Source: Pedobacter sp.
GTDB lineage: Bacteria > Bacteroidota > Bacteroidia > Sphingobacteriales > Sphingobacteriaceae
Direction of reading: 5' to 3'
Length of the DNA: 64,000 bases
Assembly: GCA_008015505.1 (NCBI GenBank)
Contig: SSFR01000008.1
Location: 62,001 to 126,000 of the forward strand
Part shown: positions 62,400 to 64,000 of the stretch, piece after piece
How the letters are laid out: each line of letters starts with the position of its first letter
How positions within the stretch are numbered: the stretch's first letter is position 1
Translations under genes and position numbers: made by a program
Notes under the pieces: model-generated
Databases searched by the model: none
Told to the model about the DNA's origin: nothing
What the model saw: the letters and a program-made list of their open reading frames with translations, nothing else

Positions 62400-62978
62400 A
62401 TGAAGAATATCTACTTCCGAATTTTCTTATCCATCATCGTTCTTATTGGGCTGTCCCTTGGGCCAAGATGGGGCTATGCCATTCAACAAAAAATACTGCC
62501 CTCTACAGATAGCACAAAAAGAGCAAAAAATATTTCTGATACACGCATCAACAAACCCGTTGACTTGGGCATTAACAAAGAGCTAAAATTGATGTTCGCC
62601 TCTTTTGGCTCCATAGCGAATAACTTATTTAGTTCAGGGGGCTCCTCACAAACAAATCGCGCTATGGATATACCATCCTCTATGAGCAGTAATGAGGATG
62701 ACAAAGTTTTAAACAATGTGGTCGTATACCCAAATCCAGTATACATCTCCGAACAATTAAATATAACTTATCGTATAAGTAAAGACACCAATATAACGAT
62801 CAAACTTATGGATGTCTTGGGAAATGAAATATATACCTTCCTGCCTGCAGAACATGTGACTGTTGGAGAATGGACAAATTCTTTCCCTATCCCATCACGG
62901 CTTAATAGTGGCATGTCCTATTTTGTACAAATCATAGCGGGGAAAGATGTGGTAGTCAAGCGTATTTCGGTGATATAA
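62400..62978 (+). CDS. Secreted protein with T9SS type A sorting domain
   Basis: Encodes 192 residues from the ATG at 62400 (MKNIYFRIF). The frame opens at 62352, but the signal peptide and the AGGAGG start support 62400. Signal peptide about 1-27 ends WGYA. The last 85 residues form a T9SS sorting domain: VVVYPNPVYISEQLNI, IKLMDVLGNEIYTF, GMSYFVQIIAGKDVVVKRISV. The remaining roughly 80 residues between them are low-complexity and lack a catalytic domain, so the cargo part is small. Confidence 0.82.
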   Translation: MKNIYFRIFLSIIVLIGLSLGPRWGYAIQQKILPSTDSTKRAKNISDTRINKPVDLGINKELKLMFASFGSIANNLFSSGGSSQTNRAMDIPSSMSSNEDDKVLNNVVVYPNPVYISEQLNITYRISKDTNITIKLMDVLGNEIYTFLPAEHVTVGEWTNSFPIPSRLNSGMSYFVQIIAGKDVVVKRISVI

Positions 62979-63020
62979 TCCCGATATTGCGCCTTCATTT
63001 CTAAATCACATTCAAAATCC

Positions 63021-63635
63021 ATGAAGATTATTGCCGTAGGACGCAATTACGCTGCACATGCCAGTGAGCTAAACAATCCTATCCCGACCACACCAATCAT
63101 TTTTATGAAGCCAGATACAGCTCTGTTAAAGGATGGAAGCCCTTTTTATCATCCAAGTTTTTCAAATAATATCCATCATGAAATTGAAATCGTCTTGAAA
63201 ATAGCCAAAGAAGGCAAACATATCGCCGAAAAATTTGCTCATAATTATTTTGATGAGATTACACTTGGAATCGATTTTACGGCCCGCGATATTCAACAAA
63301 AATGCAAAGAAAATGGATGGCCCTGGGAACTGGCCAAATCCTTCGACTGCTCTGCACCTATAGGCCATTTTATCTCTAAAAAGAAATTCTCCAACTTATA
63401 TGAAGATCTACCATTTCGACTCGATGTCAATCAACAAATCAAACAACAAGGGAACACCCAAAATCTAATTTTTTCATTTGAGTACCTGATTTCATTTGTA
63501 TCCCAATACATCACGCTGAAAAAAGGAGATTTATTATTTACTGGTACTCCTGAAGGTGTTGGCAAGATCAACATTGGGGATCATCTACAGGGATATCTAG
63601 CCAATGAAAAATTACTCGATTTGCATATTCGATAA
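63021..63635 (+). CDS. Fumarylacetoacetate hydrolase-family protein
   Basis: Encodes 204 residues. MKIIAVGRNYAAHASEL and then PIIFMKPDTALL, HHEIEIVLKIAKEG (with two metal Glu), DFTARDIQQ and the C-terminal DLLFTGTPEGVGKINIGD are the FAH family motifs. Members hydrolyse or decarboxylate acylpyruvates and related diketones, or act as oxaloacetate tautomerase/decarboxylase. The short YcgM-like form here is compatible with several of these. Confidence 0.88.
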   Translation: MKIIAVGRNYAAHASELNNPIPTTPIIFMKPDTALLKDGSPFYHPSFSNNIHHEIEIVLKIAKEGKHIAEKFAHNYFDEITLGIDFTARDIQQKCKENGWPWELAKSFDCSAPIGHFISKKKFSNLYEDLPFRLDVNQQIKQQGNTQNLIFSFEYLISFVSQYITLKKGDLLFTGTPEGVGKINIGDHLQGYLANEKLLDLHIR

Positions 63636-63669
63636 TGGCTAATTAAAGCCTATAAGCAGTACAGGATTA

Positions 63670-64000
63670 TCACTTAGCGCTTATTTCCCCAAAAGTGGCA
63701 GTATTTAGGCCAAAAGCAGCCTTGGTCTTCAAATAGGTATAACCCACAATGAGCAGTGTCATTCCTCCTCCAAATAGCACAGAAGGAACGACTCCCATTA
63801 GCCGAGCAGAAACCCCCGACTCAAATGCACCTAGTTCATTAGATGAGCCAATAAACATTGAGCTGACAGCAGAAACACGCCCTCGCATCCCTTCAGGTGT
63901 TAAAAGCTGTAAGATGTTAGTACGAATAATCACGCTGACGCTATCAAAAGCCCCCTCACAAAACAGAAAAGCAAGAGAGAGATAGAAATTCCTTGAAAGT
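63670..64000 (-). CDS. MFS transporter, 3' part; continues beyond the window
   Basis: The frame stays open to the window edge through [25 protein letters not shown], so the annotated GTG at 63933 is internal. It shows the end of an MFS protein: [36 protein letters not shown] and a final helix. RGRV-type loops with [12 protein letters not shown] are typical of MFS_3 exporters. Specificity cannot be read from this part. Confidence 0.82.
   Translation of the reverse strand, partial: LSRNFYLSLAFLFCEGAFDSVSVIIRTNILQLLTPEGMRGRVSAVSSMFIGSSNELGAFESGVSARLMGVVPSVLFGGGMTLLIVGYTYLKTKAAFGLNTATFGEISAK

Overview
The window comes from a Bacteroidota chromosome. Evidence: Bacteroidota-type promoters (TTTG, about 19 nt, TAnnTTTG) lie upstream of several genes, most starts lack strong Shine-Dalgarno sequences, a secreted protein ends in a type IX secretion (T9SS) sorting domain, and the OmpA protein, DUF983 protein, ClpC, class-2 PyrD and MiaE fit this group. 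Genus cannot be set from the sequence alone.

Host left flank (1-24184): a 5'-truncated pyrD, a small secreted or membrane protein, a DUF983 protein, a gene-free stretch with a MITE-like element, then fadD, ggt and comF on the plus strand. A minus-strand block follows: glyA, a HGSNAT-like acyltransferase, scpA, a two-domain FKBP lipoprotein, pepT, miaE, nadD. Next on the plus strand are an M23 peptidase, an OmpA-family porin with promoter and terminator, ridA, two tandem EamA transporters, recG and a formimidoylglutamase-like gene, followed on the minus strand by a 5-formyl-THF cyclo-ligase and a VOC protein.

Position ~24185-54465 is an apparently complete ~30.3-kb Mu-like transposable prophage whose left (transposase) end is at the high coordinate. 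It splits one host gene encoding a secreted protein with two C-terminal SHOCT repeats. The halves (54463-54867 and 23896-24184, minus strand) share the 7-bp word TAAAGCT at the two junctions, and rejoining at one copy restores a single ~227-residue frame. Related transposase-site-like motifs lie at both ends, with two more copies inside the left end. In phage order: divergent S24 repressor, small HTH protein, MuA-type DDE transposase, MuB-type ATPase, early genes (Gam-like, gp16-like, others), an AT-rich three-gene cargo operon (SDR, GNAT, membrane-LuxR regulator), an oppositely oriented head module (terminases, gp36-like, portal-MuF-toxin-like fusion, gpG-like, tail terminator-like), then protease/scaffold, capsid, M15 endolysin, TM/coiled-coil protein, u-spanin-like lipoprotein, sheath, tube, a tail chaperone with a -1 frameshift signal, tape measure, baseplate, tail tip, and a Dam-type methylase at the far right end where Mu carries mom.

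Host right flank (54466-64000): the 5' half of the split gene, a tRNA-Lys/tRNA-Asp pair, prfA, an LpxH-like phosphoesterase, an S41 protease, a CsbD-like protein, clpC, a T9SS-sorted protein, a fumarylacetoacetate hydrolase family gene and the 3' end of an MFS transporter running off the window.
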